Source: Dastarcus helophoroides
Lineage: Eukaryota > Arthropoda > Insecta > Coleoptera > Bothrideridae
DNA length: 64,000 nt
Reading direction: 5' to 3'
NCBI GenBank assembly: GCA_028583605.1
Contig: CM053332.1
Location: forward strand, 14,620,442-14,684,441
Numbering within the stretch: position 1 is the stretch's first letter; every line of letters starts with the position of its first letter. Below are positions 33,036 through 42,925 of this stretch, piece after piece. The notes beneath the pieces were generated by a model. The model saw only the letters and a program-made list of their open reading frames with translations, had not been told where the DNA came from and made no database searches. The position numbers and the translations under genes were made by a program.

Positions 33036-33322
33036 TTTTTGGTGAAACATACTGGTCCTTGGTTATCTTCAAAAATTAAAAAAACAAATATTATCCCCTG
33101 AAACCAAGAAAGATTAAAAAACTACAACAGATGTTGCTCTTACGCGTATATTTGCTCTAACCAGTGTCTCTCTGAAGATGATAGCTTGGCCTATCGCAAC
33201 GCGTATATTTGCTCTAACCAGTATCTCTCTGAAGATGATAGCTTGGCTATCGAAACGCGTTAGAGCAACCTCTGTTGTGTATTTTAATCTTTCTTGGTTT
33301 CTGGGGACAAGATTTGTATTTC
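33036..33322 (-). mobile_element. Fold-back family 1 copy with best-preserved hammerhead-like motif
   Basis: The tail lies at the left (GGTGAAACATACTGGTCCTT, then GGTTATCTTC), so the element is on the minus strand. The arms follow, from about 33,075 and back to 33,322. The centre carries a 57-bp internal tandem duplication: ACGCGTATATTTGCTCTAAC, followed by CAGTGTCTCTCTGAAGATGA or a variant, begins at 33,142 and 33,199. The second unit leads into an intact hammerhead-like core. Exact 12-bp direct repeats flank the element. No ORF. Confidence 0.85.
33225..33265 (+). ncRNA. Hammerhead-like motif, family 1 best copy
   Basis: Stem I is CUCU (33,225-33,228) with AGAG (33,262-33,265). The CUGAAGA box is 33,229-33,235, followed by one extra U (33,236). 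Stem II is GAUAGC (33,237-33,242) with GCUAUC (33,246-33,251), a perfect 6 bp around UUG. The GAAAC box is 33,252-33,256, then GC, then GUU (33,259-33,261) as the possible cleavage triplet. Stem III would be two pairs around GC. The extra base after A9 and tiny stem III depart from the consensus, as in family 2. It lies on the strand opposite to the element's own tail orientation. Confidence 0.6.
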
Positions 33323-33334
33323 AAATAAGTCATA
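33323..33334. repeat. Target-site duplication, right copy (12 bp)
   Basis: An exact second copy of AAATAAGTCATA directly after the family 1 arm. Confidence 0.75.
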
Positions 33335-33439
33335 ATTTAGAAAAAAGTTTAAATCTTCGTCACTGAATAAACCAGTATTGTGTTGTCAAAATTTTGTGAT
33401 GTATTTAAATAGGTTTTTCCACCTTACTCCCAGGTGCTC

Positions 33440-33740
33440 TTGGAGATTAAAATTTCTGCAAGCAACTAAAATTCATTAGTAATATTTTCTTTTTCCACCA
33501 TAATTTTATCTTCATACTTGAAAAGATGTTCTTGATGAAATGAATATGCTACAGATCTTAAGAATTTACCAGACGCTTCGTCTAAAACTAAATTTGGTAA
33601 CCTTTTGCATTCAATCAAAATCTATCATTCTTAATACTCACAGATGCTTTTGGTGGTCAAAATTTCAATGAAAAGGTAAAGTTCATTAGTAATATTTTCT
33701 TCTTCCAATATAATCTTGCCTTCATATGAAAACAGTTTTC
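33440..33740. repeat. 200-240-bp repeat array, left part
   Basis: Two diverged monomers. The diagnostic words are GGTGGTCAAAATTTCAATG, then AGTTCATTAGTAATATTTTC, then TTTTATCTTCATA or TTGCCTTCATA. The same repeat resumes at 36.7 kb after the LINE block, so the LINE fragments at 33.7-36.6 kb appear inserted into, or accreted within, one array. Confidence 0.7.
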
Positions 33741-34080
33741 TAATCTTGATTTTCGAAACGCAGAGCCTTCCTAAGGTTGGCACATCGATGCCTTGAAATT
33801 GTCTTCAGACAACGCACGGTCAGGAAGAAGCTTCTCGAGCTCATATCGAAAGCTTCTGGCCTTGATGGTATTTCTGCTATTGTTCTAAAAAAGTGCGCTC
33901 CTGAGTTGACTCCTGTTCTAAGTAAATTGTTCATACTTTCTTACAACAAAGGTGTATTACCGTTAGGAACAACACTTTCAGGTGTCAGTCTGATAATCCT
34001 GCCAGGGTACAATCCTGTCCCTAAAAATGGAAAAAGGGAATCTGGCTAGCAACTATCGCCCTAAATCTTTGTTACCTGTT
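33735..34080 (+). pseudogene. Jockey-like LINE fragment, N-terminal part of RT
   Basis: The translation resembles the start of the RT domain in the copy at 43.9-46.3 kb: VFRQRTVRKKLLELISKASG, then LDGISAIVLKKCAPELTPVL, then VPKNGKRESG. The A(S)GLDGI stretch is the conserved start of LINE RT domains. It carries frameshifts, and the YRPISL motif just after NGKRES is degraded. The 3' side is cut off at about 34,080, where an RTE-like fragment begins. Confidence 0.8.
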
Positions 34081-34822
34081 AGAGTTATCTGCACTCTTAT
34101 TTAACCTCTAGAGTGAAGCCATATTTACGGAAACCCTGGAAGAGGAATCAGCAGGAATAGCTATAAATGGATAAAATACTAAATAAATAATAAATAGAAA
34201 ACAAATAGAACATAAGATATGCTGATGACACCGTTCTACTAACAAGCAACTTAAGAGACATACAACACATTCTAGAAAAGCTAAACGATCAAAGTAACGG
34301 TTATGAGCTAAAAATAAATTTTAATAAAACCAAACTAATATTGGTCACACAATCACTACAAAATCAAAACCTAACAAATCTAACAATAGACAATACCATC
34401 ATAGAGAATGTTCAGACATATAGATATCTAGGAACTTGGATAGATCAGTCGGGGAATTAAACAAAAGAACTAAGGTCAAGAATAGAAACAGCCAGATTGA
34501 TATTTTAAAAAATGAAAAACTGTTCACCAGTCAAGACATCAATGTTAGATTCAAAATGCTGCGTTGCTACGAATGCTCCACTCTTTTATATGGAGTTGAA
34601 GCATGGTCTCTCAAGAAGAGCCATATGGACAAACTACAAGACTTTGAAATGTGGTGCTACCGAAGAATGTGGCTAATCCCCTGGACAGAAAGGAAAGATC
34701 ACTAATGTCACAGTACTGAATAAAATGCGAAAATATTACGAAATCATAAACACAATTAAAAGAAGAAAGCTCCAATATCTGAGCCACATACTGAGAGGCA
34801 CCAAATACACATTTCTCAAATT

Positions 34823-34832
34823 GATAGTTCAA
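34823..34832. repeat. Target-site duplication, left copy (10 bp, one mismatch)
   Basis: GATAGTTCAA here and GATAGTTTAA at 34,942-34,951 flank the half-length family 1 element. The coding context confirms it: IVQ is read before the insertion and IV(stop) again after it, followed by GKISG. Confidence 0.75.
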
Positions 34833-34941
34833 AAATTAAAATACAAATCTTGTCCCCTGAAATCAAGAAAGTTTGAAAAACACAACAAAGGTTGCTCTAA
34901 CGCATTTCGACAGTCAAGGTATCATCTTCAGAGAGATACTA
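34833..34941 (-). mobile_element. Fold-back family 1, single-arm copy inside an RTE-like ORF
   Basis: This copy contains only one arm (TTAAAATACAAATCTTGTCC through the ribozyme-like segment, ending GAGAGATACTA) and no second arm or tail. It is bounded by a 10-bp near-perfect target duplication and interrupts the RTE-like ORF. A single arm with its own target duplication shows that the palindrome is not needed for insertion, or that the copy was truncated during insertion. Confidence 0.8.
34895..34935 (-). ncRNA. Hammerhead-like motif in the single-arm copy
   Basis: On the minus strand, CUCU/AGAG stem I, CUGAAGA, the extra U, and GUU are all kept. The GAAAC box reads GAAAU and stem II pairs only partly. 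Probably weak or inactive. Confidence 0.45.
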
Positions 34942-34951
34942 GATAGTTTAA
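34942..34951. repeat. Target-site duplication, right copy
   Basis: GATAGTTTAA, matching 34,823-34,832 with one change. It creates the stop codon seen at the resumed frame. Confidence 0.75.
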
Positions 34952-35129
34952 GGGAAAATAAGTGGCAAGAAGAATCTTGGCAGAAGACGTGCGTCATGGC
35001 TCAAAAACCTATGAGACTGGTATAATTGCAGCAACAACCAACTATTCCGAGCTGCAGTTAACAAGATTAAAATAGCTTTGATGATAGCAAACCTCCGATA
35101 GGAGATGCAACATAAGAAGAAGATAGGGC

Positions 35130-36587
35130 AAGGTTATCAACGTCGAGATCCTTAAATATCTGAAAGAGAATAGAATCATCTCGGCAATACGGTTTTAGAC
35201 AACAACTAACGATCTCCTGGCACATGTTACTTATTTTTGGACCTCAGCTATGGAAAAACACGGTGAGGCTAGGTGTGGCACTGAATCAAAGGCCTTTGGC
35301 ACCCATCTCTTCTCGCCAAATCAATTGGTCTTCTCCTGAACTCTGTCATTTGATATCTAGTTTTCTCGCTGACAGATTTCTTCAGGTAGTCATTGATGGC
35401 ATCTCATCCGAGACGTTAGCAATGATTGTAGGGGTATCTCAGGAGTCTGTTCTGTCTCCTACTCTGTTTTTGTGACACATAAACGATCTCTTAGTAGGTG
35501 ATAGTAGCCTGGTGTCATCTTTTTTTCTCCGGCAAACCATTATCCCTCGCTAGCTTCAGATCAACTAAGGGAACAGGAGATACAGACAGTTAATCGGGAT
35601 CTAGAAATCGCTCTAAAATGGAATAAAAAAAACCTGGTTGACCTAAATGTCTCAAAAACTCTGGGCGGGGTTTTCCCTAAGAAAACATCAAGAGATAATA
35701 CAAAAAAAAAACTACTCATGGACGGTAAAGTCCTTCCTGATTAGATTAGGTTATATATGGGTCGTTTCGTGTTTCTCTTCGTCCACCCCGCACCTGAACC
35801 TAAGGAGATCTTTTGTACATACCCTGATCTATGTAGTTCCCAGATTCAAACTCTTGTAGAAGTTTATTATGGACCTGGGATTGAGTTTTTCTACATCTGA
35901 CGGATCTAAGGACCCTCATCCGAGTTGGCCGTGCCTTTTGCGTGCAAGCGCATCGCACTGAAGTCCTCCTGATGGGATCTAGTCTGCACTCACTTCTCTT
36001 GGGACTTGGGACGACCACATGCACGCCATTGCTAAGTCCGCCTCTCAGAAGCTTGGTTTTCTTTTTAGAGCTAAAAAGTAGTTCACATCTCATCAGCTGT
36101 TCACTCTATACAAAGCTCAAGTTAGGCCAACGCTAGAATACTGTTCATATGTTTGGAGTTCAGGGGCTGAACTTCAGTGTGCTTTAGGGCAAAGCACACT
36201 CCGGCTTTTTGGATTCAATTCAAAGAAGAGCGGTTCGCCTAACGGATGAGGAGAATTTGACCGATTCTCTTGAAATAGAGAGCACAGGTGGATGATTAGT
36301 GACTTGTCCTTTTTCTAAAAGTACTCTCTTAGTAATTGCTCACATTAACTAAAAGGATTGATCCCCCTGAGGCCATACAAGACAGTCGCTGACGGCAAAT
36401 TCCTGTGTGGTCCAGCTGGACACAGCGAGGAAATTCTTTTTCTGTAGAACTTCCAAATTATGAAATTGGTTACCAAACGGAATTTTCCCCGAAAAAATAG
36501 CGGTTCATCGCCATTTATCCTTGTTTCCGTATCCCACTAGGTTTTTCGAAGGCATAATAGGGTTGCCCTTTGCGAATGAATTGAAAA
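35130..36587 (+). pseudogene. Jockey-like LINE, 5'-truncated, heavily decayed RT
   Basis: It starts at the stretch equivalent to VINIKILKYLEENRIIS and reads through degraded versions of the RT palm: FSR/FLADRFLQVVIDGISSET, a GVSQESVLSPTLF block (normally GVPQGSVLSPTLF), then NRDLEIALKWNKKNLVDL and KTSRDN. An unrelated ~200 bp lies at about 35,740-35,945. Homology then resumes with SWDLGRPHARH-like sequence, KAQVRPTLEYC-like sequence and the 3' end with AGGGTTGCCCTTTGCGAATG. A further small insertion sits near 36,160-36,200. Many stops. A family 1 remnant directly abuts the 3' end. Confidence 0.75.
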
Positions 36588-36672
36588 ATTGAAATACAAA
36601 TCTTTCTTGGTTTCAGGGGACAAGATTTGTATTTCAATTTTTGAAAATAACCAAGGACCAGTCCGTTTCACC
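36588..36672 (+). mobile_element. Fold-back family 1, core-deleted copy
   Basis: A short left-arm end (ATTGAAATACAAATC) is joined directly to the right arm (TTTCTTGGTTTCAGGGGACA, then AGATTTGTATTTCAATTTTT) and tail (ATAACCAAGGACCAGTCCGT). The hairpin core is deleted. It follows the Jockey-like 3' end with no clear target duplication. Confidence 0.8.
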
Positions 36673-36689
36673 CAAATAAAGAGAGAATC

Positions 36690-37640
36690 GAACTTAAATA
36701 AGAGCTATACCTTATTGAATGGTTATGCTAGAGACTTTTGAAATGAACTAGAAGCTTTATTAGAAACTGAATAGCTTTTATAATCGTACCCATTTGGGTA
36801 CAATCACTCCATCTTAATAATGGTGTCATTTGGTGGTCAAAATTTCCATGAAAAACGAAAGTTCATCAGTAATATTTTCTTTTTCTGCTACAATTTTGCC
36901 TTTTATGATACATTTTTCCAAGCTGTACCTTGTTGAATGGTTATGTTAGAGACCCTAGAAACTAATCAGCAAATTTGTAACTAAATATCAAGTCGCCACT
37001 AAATTTGTAACTAAATATCAAGCCGCTTTGGTCCTCAAAATTTCAATGAAGTCAAAAGTTCATCAGTAATATTTTTTTCCACTATAATTTTGTCTTCATG
37101 TGGTACATTTTTCTAAGCTGTACCTAATCGATTGGTTATATTAGAGACTTGAGAAACAAATCAAAGGTTTCACCTGAAACGAAACAGCATCTTGCCATCA
37201 TAATGTACTCAAGTAAAATCGATGCATCGTAATAATCATCTAATGTTTCAAAATGAGGATCCCAAAAATCATTTGGTGATCAAAACTTCAATGAAAATCG
37301 AAATGTCATCAGTATCATTTTCTTTTTCCCTCATTATTTTATCTTCATATTAAACACAATTTTTCAAGCTGTACATCATCGCTTGTGTATGTTGAAGAGT
37401 TGAAGATAACCTTTGTTTGAAACAAAACGTGTGTTCAGCTAAAACTAAGATGTTATTGGTGGTCAACATTTGGTAATAAGCTAAAATTCATCAGTATTAA
37501 AATCAGTGTTAGTTTTTTTCCACTACAACTTTATCTTAATAAATGAAAGTTTTTTCAAATGGATATTCTATTGGCTCTAGCAGCTGAATATAGAAACATC
37601 GTTTTAAACAAAAGAACATTATCCCATCATCTTTTTTTTT
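36690..37640. repeat. 200-240-bp repeat array, right part
   Basis: Four diverged monomers. GGTGGTCAAAATTT or its variant lies near 36,829, 37,024, 37,270 and 37,455. Each is followed by CATCAGTAATATTTTC-like sequence, then ATTTTGTCTTCAT-like sequence, then TTCTAAGCTGTACC-like sequence. A last partial monomer (GGTGGTCAAAATTTCGATAA) follows the family 1 copy, near 37,838. Confidence 0.7.
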
Positions 37641-37644
37641 CTTT

Positions 37645-37789
37645 GGTGAAACGGACTGGTCCTTGGTTATCTTCAAAAATTGAAATACAAATCTTGTCCC
37701 CTGAAACCAAGCTGTCGAAAAGCGTTAGAGCAAGCTTTGTTGTGTTTTTTAATCTTTCTTGGTTTCAGGGGACAAGATTTGTATTTGAA
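37645..37789 (-). mobile_element. Fold-back family 1, partly deleted copy inside the repeat array
   Basis: The tail is at the left (GGTGAAACGGACTGGTCCTT), then the arm GAAATACAAATCTTGTCCCC up to AAACCAAG. A deletion joins it to GCTGTCGAAAAGCGTTAGAG and the second arm. The CUGAAGA box is lost; the GAAA box reads GAAAAG. Inserted into the 200-240-bp array. Confidence 0.8.
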
Positions 37790-37889
37790 TTTTTCCATCG
37801 TCATTATTTTCGGATTCAGTAGATTCGTAAATATTCTTGGTGGTCAAAATTTCGATAAACCAAAGTTCACCACAGTGATGGATTATCCA

Positions 37890-40365
37890 TAAGGAAAACC
37901 AGGCAAGGCAATCAAGGTTACAATACAAATATACTATTAATCAATAAATAAGTTAAACAGATTAAAATTATAACTAAATCTGCTAAATATTTTAACACTG
38001 GAGTTATTAATTCACCACAGTTTTGCTTAAATATTTTATTAACTATGAACTAGTCATTTACGATCAAACGGTCAAATAAAAATCGTAACGTGTTGACGAG
38101 TCTTAATAAAGAATGTCAACTCTGATGTAGACAGGATAACCCTTCATTTTTAGCAGACATTATAAAATAATAGAATGTGACATTGAACCGAATGAAGCAT
38201 ATTTTTTAACCTTCGTGAATAATAATTTAAAACGGAATGCTATATTTTTGACCAAGGCAGTCTCGTGCAAATTTGCTTATATTCGTTTTAAATTTCGTTT
38301 GCTAATTTGCGATATGAAGCAAATAAACAGTTTAGAAATTTATCCGTGGCAACCTTGAATAAAAATAATGAAATTATTTATTAGAGATAATAAAAGCGCC
38401 TTATATAATAGATTCAATCTTGAAAAGCTCGTGTTCGGCCGTGGGATTTTTCCATTGGCTATAAAATTTTCGGATACAGATAGTACCATTAATATTTCCT
38501 GGTCGTTCACCTTAAATTTTAAATCGGATTCGTATTCTTGGAGTTAGTAAATAAAATCTCTCCTACGCAGCAGTTGGTGACGACGTGGAGACAAACATAT
38601 CAGCCACCATTCAAGCAATTTGGCGTTTCTTCGCAAGATTTAAAAGTAAAGGACGTTAATTTGCTTTATCTGCGTCGATATATGAGCCCAAAAGTCAATT
38701 AAAAAGCTGAATTATTCCCCGTTGTTTTGCCAAGTTGAGCCAATACAAACATTGTTCTTTTAAAGAACTGTCTTCGACTTTGTCAGTCGGTCTTTAAAAA
38801 TACACGCGTCAGTCGTGACTTTCAGTTTTAATGAAATGGTATACCACGAGCCTCACAATGTTGGATTCCGAACGTAATAAGTGCTGTTGGGTCAATGGCA
38901 CCTTTGGATGAGATTTATATAAATAGGAAGTAATAAATCTATTTTATAAACAAGAAGAAACCGCTTGGTGCCACTGGATGTTTAACTAGCAGTGGCTATC
39001 AACATTACTTTTTTACATAACCAATTTCTTTCAAGAGTTCAAAAATTTCAAAATATTTAGAATAGGTATAGTTGGGGGATCAACATGTTAGCATTACTCA
39101 ATAAAAGTAAGTGGTTCAATATTTTAAAATACGGTATATTTTATTCAGTTAATCATAAATAAGAAATAAAATATTCAAGGAAACACGTAAAAGTTTTGTA
39201 TTTGTACATATTACGAAATTGAATTTGGGAAGGGCTCCATTTTATTTGGATCATTCGGGTCATTTCTAGAAAAAAGCCAGCGACAAATTTCGACGCGACG
39301 TATATCTGATTTATATAGCAAACTTAAATTAATGTCACTGGATATTTTTCTAATAAGACCTTAATATCTTAACCGGTCACTGCTAGAATATTTTAACTGG
39401 TTAATGAATTTATGAGGCTTCCCAGAAATAATATTGTTCGAAAAATCTATTGTTCCACAGTTTATCGACTTCCTGGTAACCTTTCAAGATGACGATCTCA
39501 GCCCATGATGTATAATTTAAATTAAACTTAGCAAATTCTCAATAACAACCTTGATTCGAATGTTACGATAACGAGTTTTTAATATCGTATTGAACTTGAG
39601 ATGATGATTTGCATATTTTCGGTTTTGGAACCTTATGCAACGTGAACATCATCTCTCAATACTTCGATACAAGTTAGTTGATCTTAATTTCAGTATTCAT
39701 ATATTAATCACATTTATTGCTTTTGCGAAGGTCGGATTCAATTAATTAAGGCAATATTTGCAGAACATATCAGTAACCTTGTCCGCTGTTTGCGTTTAGT
39801 TGAATGACGCTTATTTTGAGATGTATGTTCGAAAGCCTGAATTGGAAGTGTCATTTTTGTTTATCTTACATTCTTTTCGATATACATACATGTGTCTGAT
39901 ATTGGCACTTTATCATTAGCAAGCTGCCTGAAGCATTTTTTTTTATTTTATTTTTTACTTGAACAACAATTTTTTATTGGCAACAGTTTAGGATTCTGGA
40001 GATGATAAGTGTTTTACAAAGTGATACACGTAATTTCCTACACGTGTACGCGCAAAGTAGTCTAAATTTACGCAACAAACGGAATAAGTGTACGCAATAA
40101 AAATATATCTTTTGATTTTTAATATTATTATTTGGTCCTGCTGGATCATTTACAATTAGTGGCGAATTAAATGTTGACAGCGCGCTAGGAGATATTGTGA
40201 AGCGCCATTCACAATATATTTTAGCCATTAATAAGGTGATGTGTCTCAAAATTAGTTTTGATAACTAAAAAAACGAATAACTGACTACTTGCTGCCAGGC
40301 CTCCTCGAGTCCCTAAGGCCTTAGGCATTTGCCTGGATTGCCTTATCCAGAGTCCGCTATTGGTA
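37890..40365. other. Unrecognised intergenic DNA
   Basis: The longest stretch without recognisable repeats. It is AT-rich but less monotonous than the satellite blocks. I find no coding domain, RNA gene or terminal repeat. A 91-codon minus-strand frame at 39,974-40,249 has no recognisable features. If the window holds any host regulatory DNA, this is a candidate region, but nothing shows it directly. Confidence 0.45.
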
Positions 40366-40369
40366 TAAA

Positions 40370-40560
40370 CTTCGATTTATTCAAATTTTGACCACCGAGA
40401 ACATCAATGAGTTTTAAAATGGATTGATTGGTTTTAACTGAATACTGAAATAAAAATGACAGGATCATGTTGTTTTGTTTAAAAGAAAGTTTTTAATAAG
40501 CTCTTGGAGTAGCTAGAATATCCAATCAATGTGGTATAACTTAGAAACTTTCACATTATA
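40370..40560 (-). repeat. Single monomer of the 200-240-bp repeat, inverted
   Basis: The minus strand reads CTAAGTTATACCACATTGAT-like sequence and ends at CGGTGGTCAAAATTTGAAT. This matches the 33.4-37.9 kb array in reverse orientation, 2.5 kb from its right edge. Confidence 0.6.
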
Positions 40561-40565
40561 AAGAT

Positions 40566-40621
40566 ATTCTTCTTCTTCTTACTTCCTTCTTCTCTTCTTC
40601 TTCTTTTCTTCTTCTTTCTCA
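40566..40621. repeat. (CTT)n-like microsatellite, LINE 3' tail
   Basis: CTTCTTCTT runs mixed with CTTT. On the minus strand it forms the GAA-rich end of the RTE-like element, encoding RKRLRKKKK. RTE elements typically end in short simple repeats, so this is probably the element's 3' tail, expanded. Confidence 0.7.
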
Positions 40622-41402
40622 GCCGTTTTCTGGTCCACTCCTGAACGTAGGCCTCTTCCATTCTTCTCCATGCTGATCTGTCCTGTGCTAACTGAAACCA
40701 CCTATTTCCTGCTTGTATCCTGATATCATCAAGCCATCTTCTTTGTGGTCTTCCCGCGCTACGCTTGGTTTGTCTTGGTCCCAGTATGTTACCCTAGACG
40801 TCCATTTACTTTGATCTTATCGAGCCACGTGTCCAATCCAACGCCATTTCAGTTCGCAAACCGTTCTATTATATCTACAACTTTAGTTCATTGTCGGATA
40901 TCTTCATTTCTCTTCCTGTCCAGCAGACTGATACTGAGCATCGCCAGCTCCATCCATGCATTACTCTCAATTGATTCGTAGTCATTTTTGTCAATGCCAC
41001 TGTTTCTAGGCCATAGGTTGCTACTGGCAATGCACAGGTGTCAAAAACTATTCTTTTAAGTTTGATAAGGATGTCCTTATTTTTCATTTTCCCAAAAGCT
41101 GCCCAAGTTAGTCTTATCCTTCGTCTTATTTCCACTGTCCGATTTTCTTTACCTATTTTTATTGTATGTCCTAAATATATTTACCCTTCTACTCTTTCTA
41201 ATTTCTTGTTATCTATATGTATATCTTCTTCAGTGTTGCTTATCATTTTGGTCTTTGAGATGTTCATTTTTAAGCTTACATTTTTAGAAGCATCACTGAA
41301 TGAGTTCTTTTAGCATGTCTCTCAGTTCCTGTATATTACTACTTATCAGAAAGATATCGTCGACGCATCGGATATGATTCAAATGGGATACAGTGATGTT
41401 TA
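40622..41402 (-). pseudogene. RTE-like LINE fragment, RT palm to C-terminus
   Basis: On the minus strand: HIRCVDDIFLISSNIQEL (CVDD at 41,357-41,368 in place of the YADD catalytic motif), then EIRRRIRLTWAAFGKMKN, DTCALPVATYGLETVALT, then LDTWLDKIKVNGRLGN-like sequence and GRPQRRWLDDIRIQAGNRW, QDRSAWRRMEEAYVQEW. The order and the GRP..RW..D terminus fit RTE-type LINEs. Several frameshifts. The 5' side is cut off abruptly at a Jockey 3' end, giving an apparent chimera. Confidence 0.8.
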
Positions 41403-41407
41403 TGCCC

Positions 41408-42720
41408 TTAGTTTTTTTTAAGTTTAATCCACTCGCAAAGGGTAACCCCAAACAAGGATAGATGGAGATGAACCGCCTTCTTAAACAAAAATAGGTTGTA
41501 ATTTTTGGGGAAAATTTCTTTTGGTAACAAGTTCCATAACTTGGAAGTTCTATAGAAAACACTGTGTCAAGCTGGACCGCACAGGAATTTGCTGTCTCCT
41601 ACTGTCTAGTACGCCTCAAGAATTTTGCCCTTGGGGGGATTAATCCTGTTGGTTCCTGCGAGCATCTTCCATGATACTACTTGTAGAAAAGAGACAAGTC
41701 ACCAACCATACGCCTGTGCTCTAGTGTTTCGAGAGAATCGGTTAGACTCTCGTCATCAATTAGGCGAATCGCTCTTCTTTGAATTGAATCCAAGAGAGCT
41801 AAAGTGTGTTTTGGGGCTGAACTCCAAACATGAGAACAGCATTCTAGTGTTGGCCTAACTTGAGCTTTGTATAGTGTTAATAGCTGATGAGATGTGAAGT
41901 ACTTTTTAGCTCTAAAAAGAAAGCCTAGCTTCTGAGAGGCGGATTTGGCAATGGCGCGTACATGATCGTCCCAAGAGAAGTTAGTGCTCGCATTCACTCC
42001 TAGGATAGATAGATTAGATCCCATCGGAAGGATTTTACCGTTCATTAGTATGTTTGTTGCATTATCCCTTGATGTTTTCTTAGAGAAAATCGCAGCCTGA
42101 GTTTTTGAAGCGTTGAACTCGACCAAACTGTTCCTACCCCATTCCAGAATAATCTCGAGATCCCGATTAATCGTCTGTATCTGCTGTTCCCTGTTCCCAC
42201 AAGGTTACTATCATCGGCGAAGCTATATATAGGATTGGAAGAGATAATTTATGTATAACAGAAATAGAGTAGGAGACAGAACAGACCCCTGAGGCACCCC
42301 TGCGTTAATCGCAAATGTCTCGGATGAGATGCCATCGACGACGACTGTTTGGCACATGTTCTTGTGAAATTCTCCAGAAGAGAGAAATCTCTCTACCTGC
42401 CTTTCCCTCTCTCATCAGAGGGTGCCTGCCTGCCTGGTCAACCCTCGAAATTTTATACCAATAAAAACATTCGAAAAGAGGCCGTGAATAAAACCACATT
42501 TAAAAGCAAGAAACAAGCTTATCATTTTTCTGGTCCTTCGAGTACGATCGAGTCAAATATATCGAACAACGACCTGAAGAGATCTGTCAACGAGAAAATT
42601 GGATATTAAGTGACAGAGTCCAGGAGGAAGACCATAAGATGTTAATTTGGCGAGAAGAGATCGGTGCCAGACTCTGTCGAAAGCCTTATATATAGTGGGA
42701 AAATAAAATATTATTGATGA
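41408..42720 (-). pseudogene. Jockey-like LINE, 5'-truncated copy with an internal foreign segment
   Basis: The minus strand reads IYKAFDRVWHRSLLAKL (RT motif with the AFD catalytic aspartate), LPPGLCHLISNFLVDRSLQ, then after about 220 bp of unrelated DNA (about 42,340-42,560) GISSETFAINAGVPQGS-like sequence. It continues with NASKTQAAIFSKKTSRD, ILGVNASTNFSWDDHVRA, YKAQVRPTLECCSHVWSS, a frameshift, and the terminal GLPFASGLNLKK with a short T-run at 41,409-41,416 (A-tail). About 60 bp between RPTLE and the end are deleted or shifted relative to other copies. Confidence 0.85.
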
Positions 42721-42754
42721 CCTTATGTTTGAGTAATGCACAAAGCAGGATTTC

Positions 42755-42925
42755 TTGTCTTGCTCGATAACTTTTTATATTGTTTTACTTAGCAAGACAA
42801 GAAGTTGTTTTACTTCTTGTCTTGCCAATTTCTTACTGGGTTGATTCTTGTCTTGCGAGCAAGAGTCTTGCTTTTTCTTATTCTTGCTATCTTGCTATTT
42901 GTTCTTGTTCTTGCTGTTCGTTCTG
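42755..42925. repeat. TTCTTGTCTTGC repeat cluster, left
   Basis: Many copies of CTTGTCTTGC or TTCTTGC in both orientations, for example TTCTTGTCTTGCTCG, AGCAAGACAAGAAG, TTCTTGTTCTTGCTG. The matching cluster at 43,565-43,725 bounds a ~640-bp unique segment. Dense short repeats next to termini are typical subterminal transposase-binding arrays (as in hAT elements), but no termini were identified. Confidence 0.6.

Larger units (their letters stand above)
34085..35125 (+). pseudogene. RTE-like LINE fragment (RT to C-terminus), split by a fold-back element
   Basis: In succession I read LFNLYSE-like sequence, RYADDTVLLTSNL (YADD at 34,218-34,229, the RT catalytic motif), YRYLGTWIDQSGN, then LLYGVEAWSLKKSHMDKL and FEMWCYRRMWLIPW, a typical LINE thumb/C-terminal layout. 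The frame breaks at LKLIVQ, where a family 1 element sits. It resumes afterwards with GKISGKKNLGRRRASWLKNL and FRAAVNKIKIALMIANLR, ending near ACATAAGAAGAAGA. Stops and frameshifts make it dead. The RTE assignment rests on the C-terminal pattern. Confidence 0.75.
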
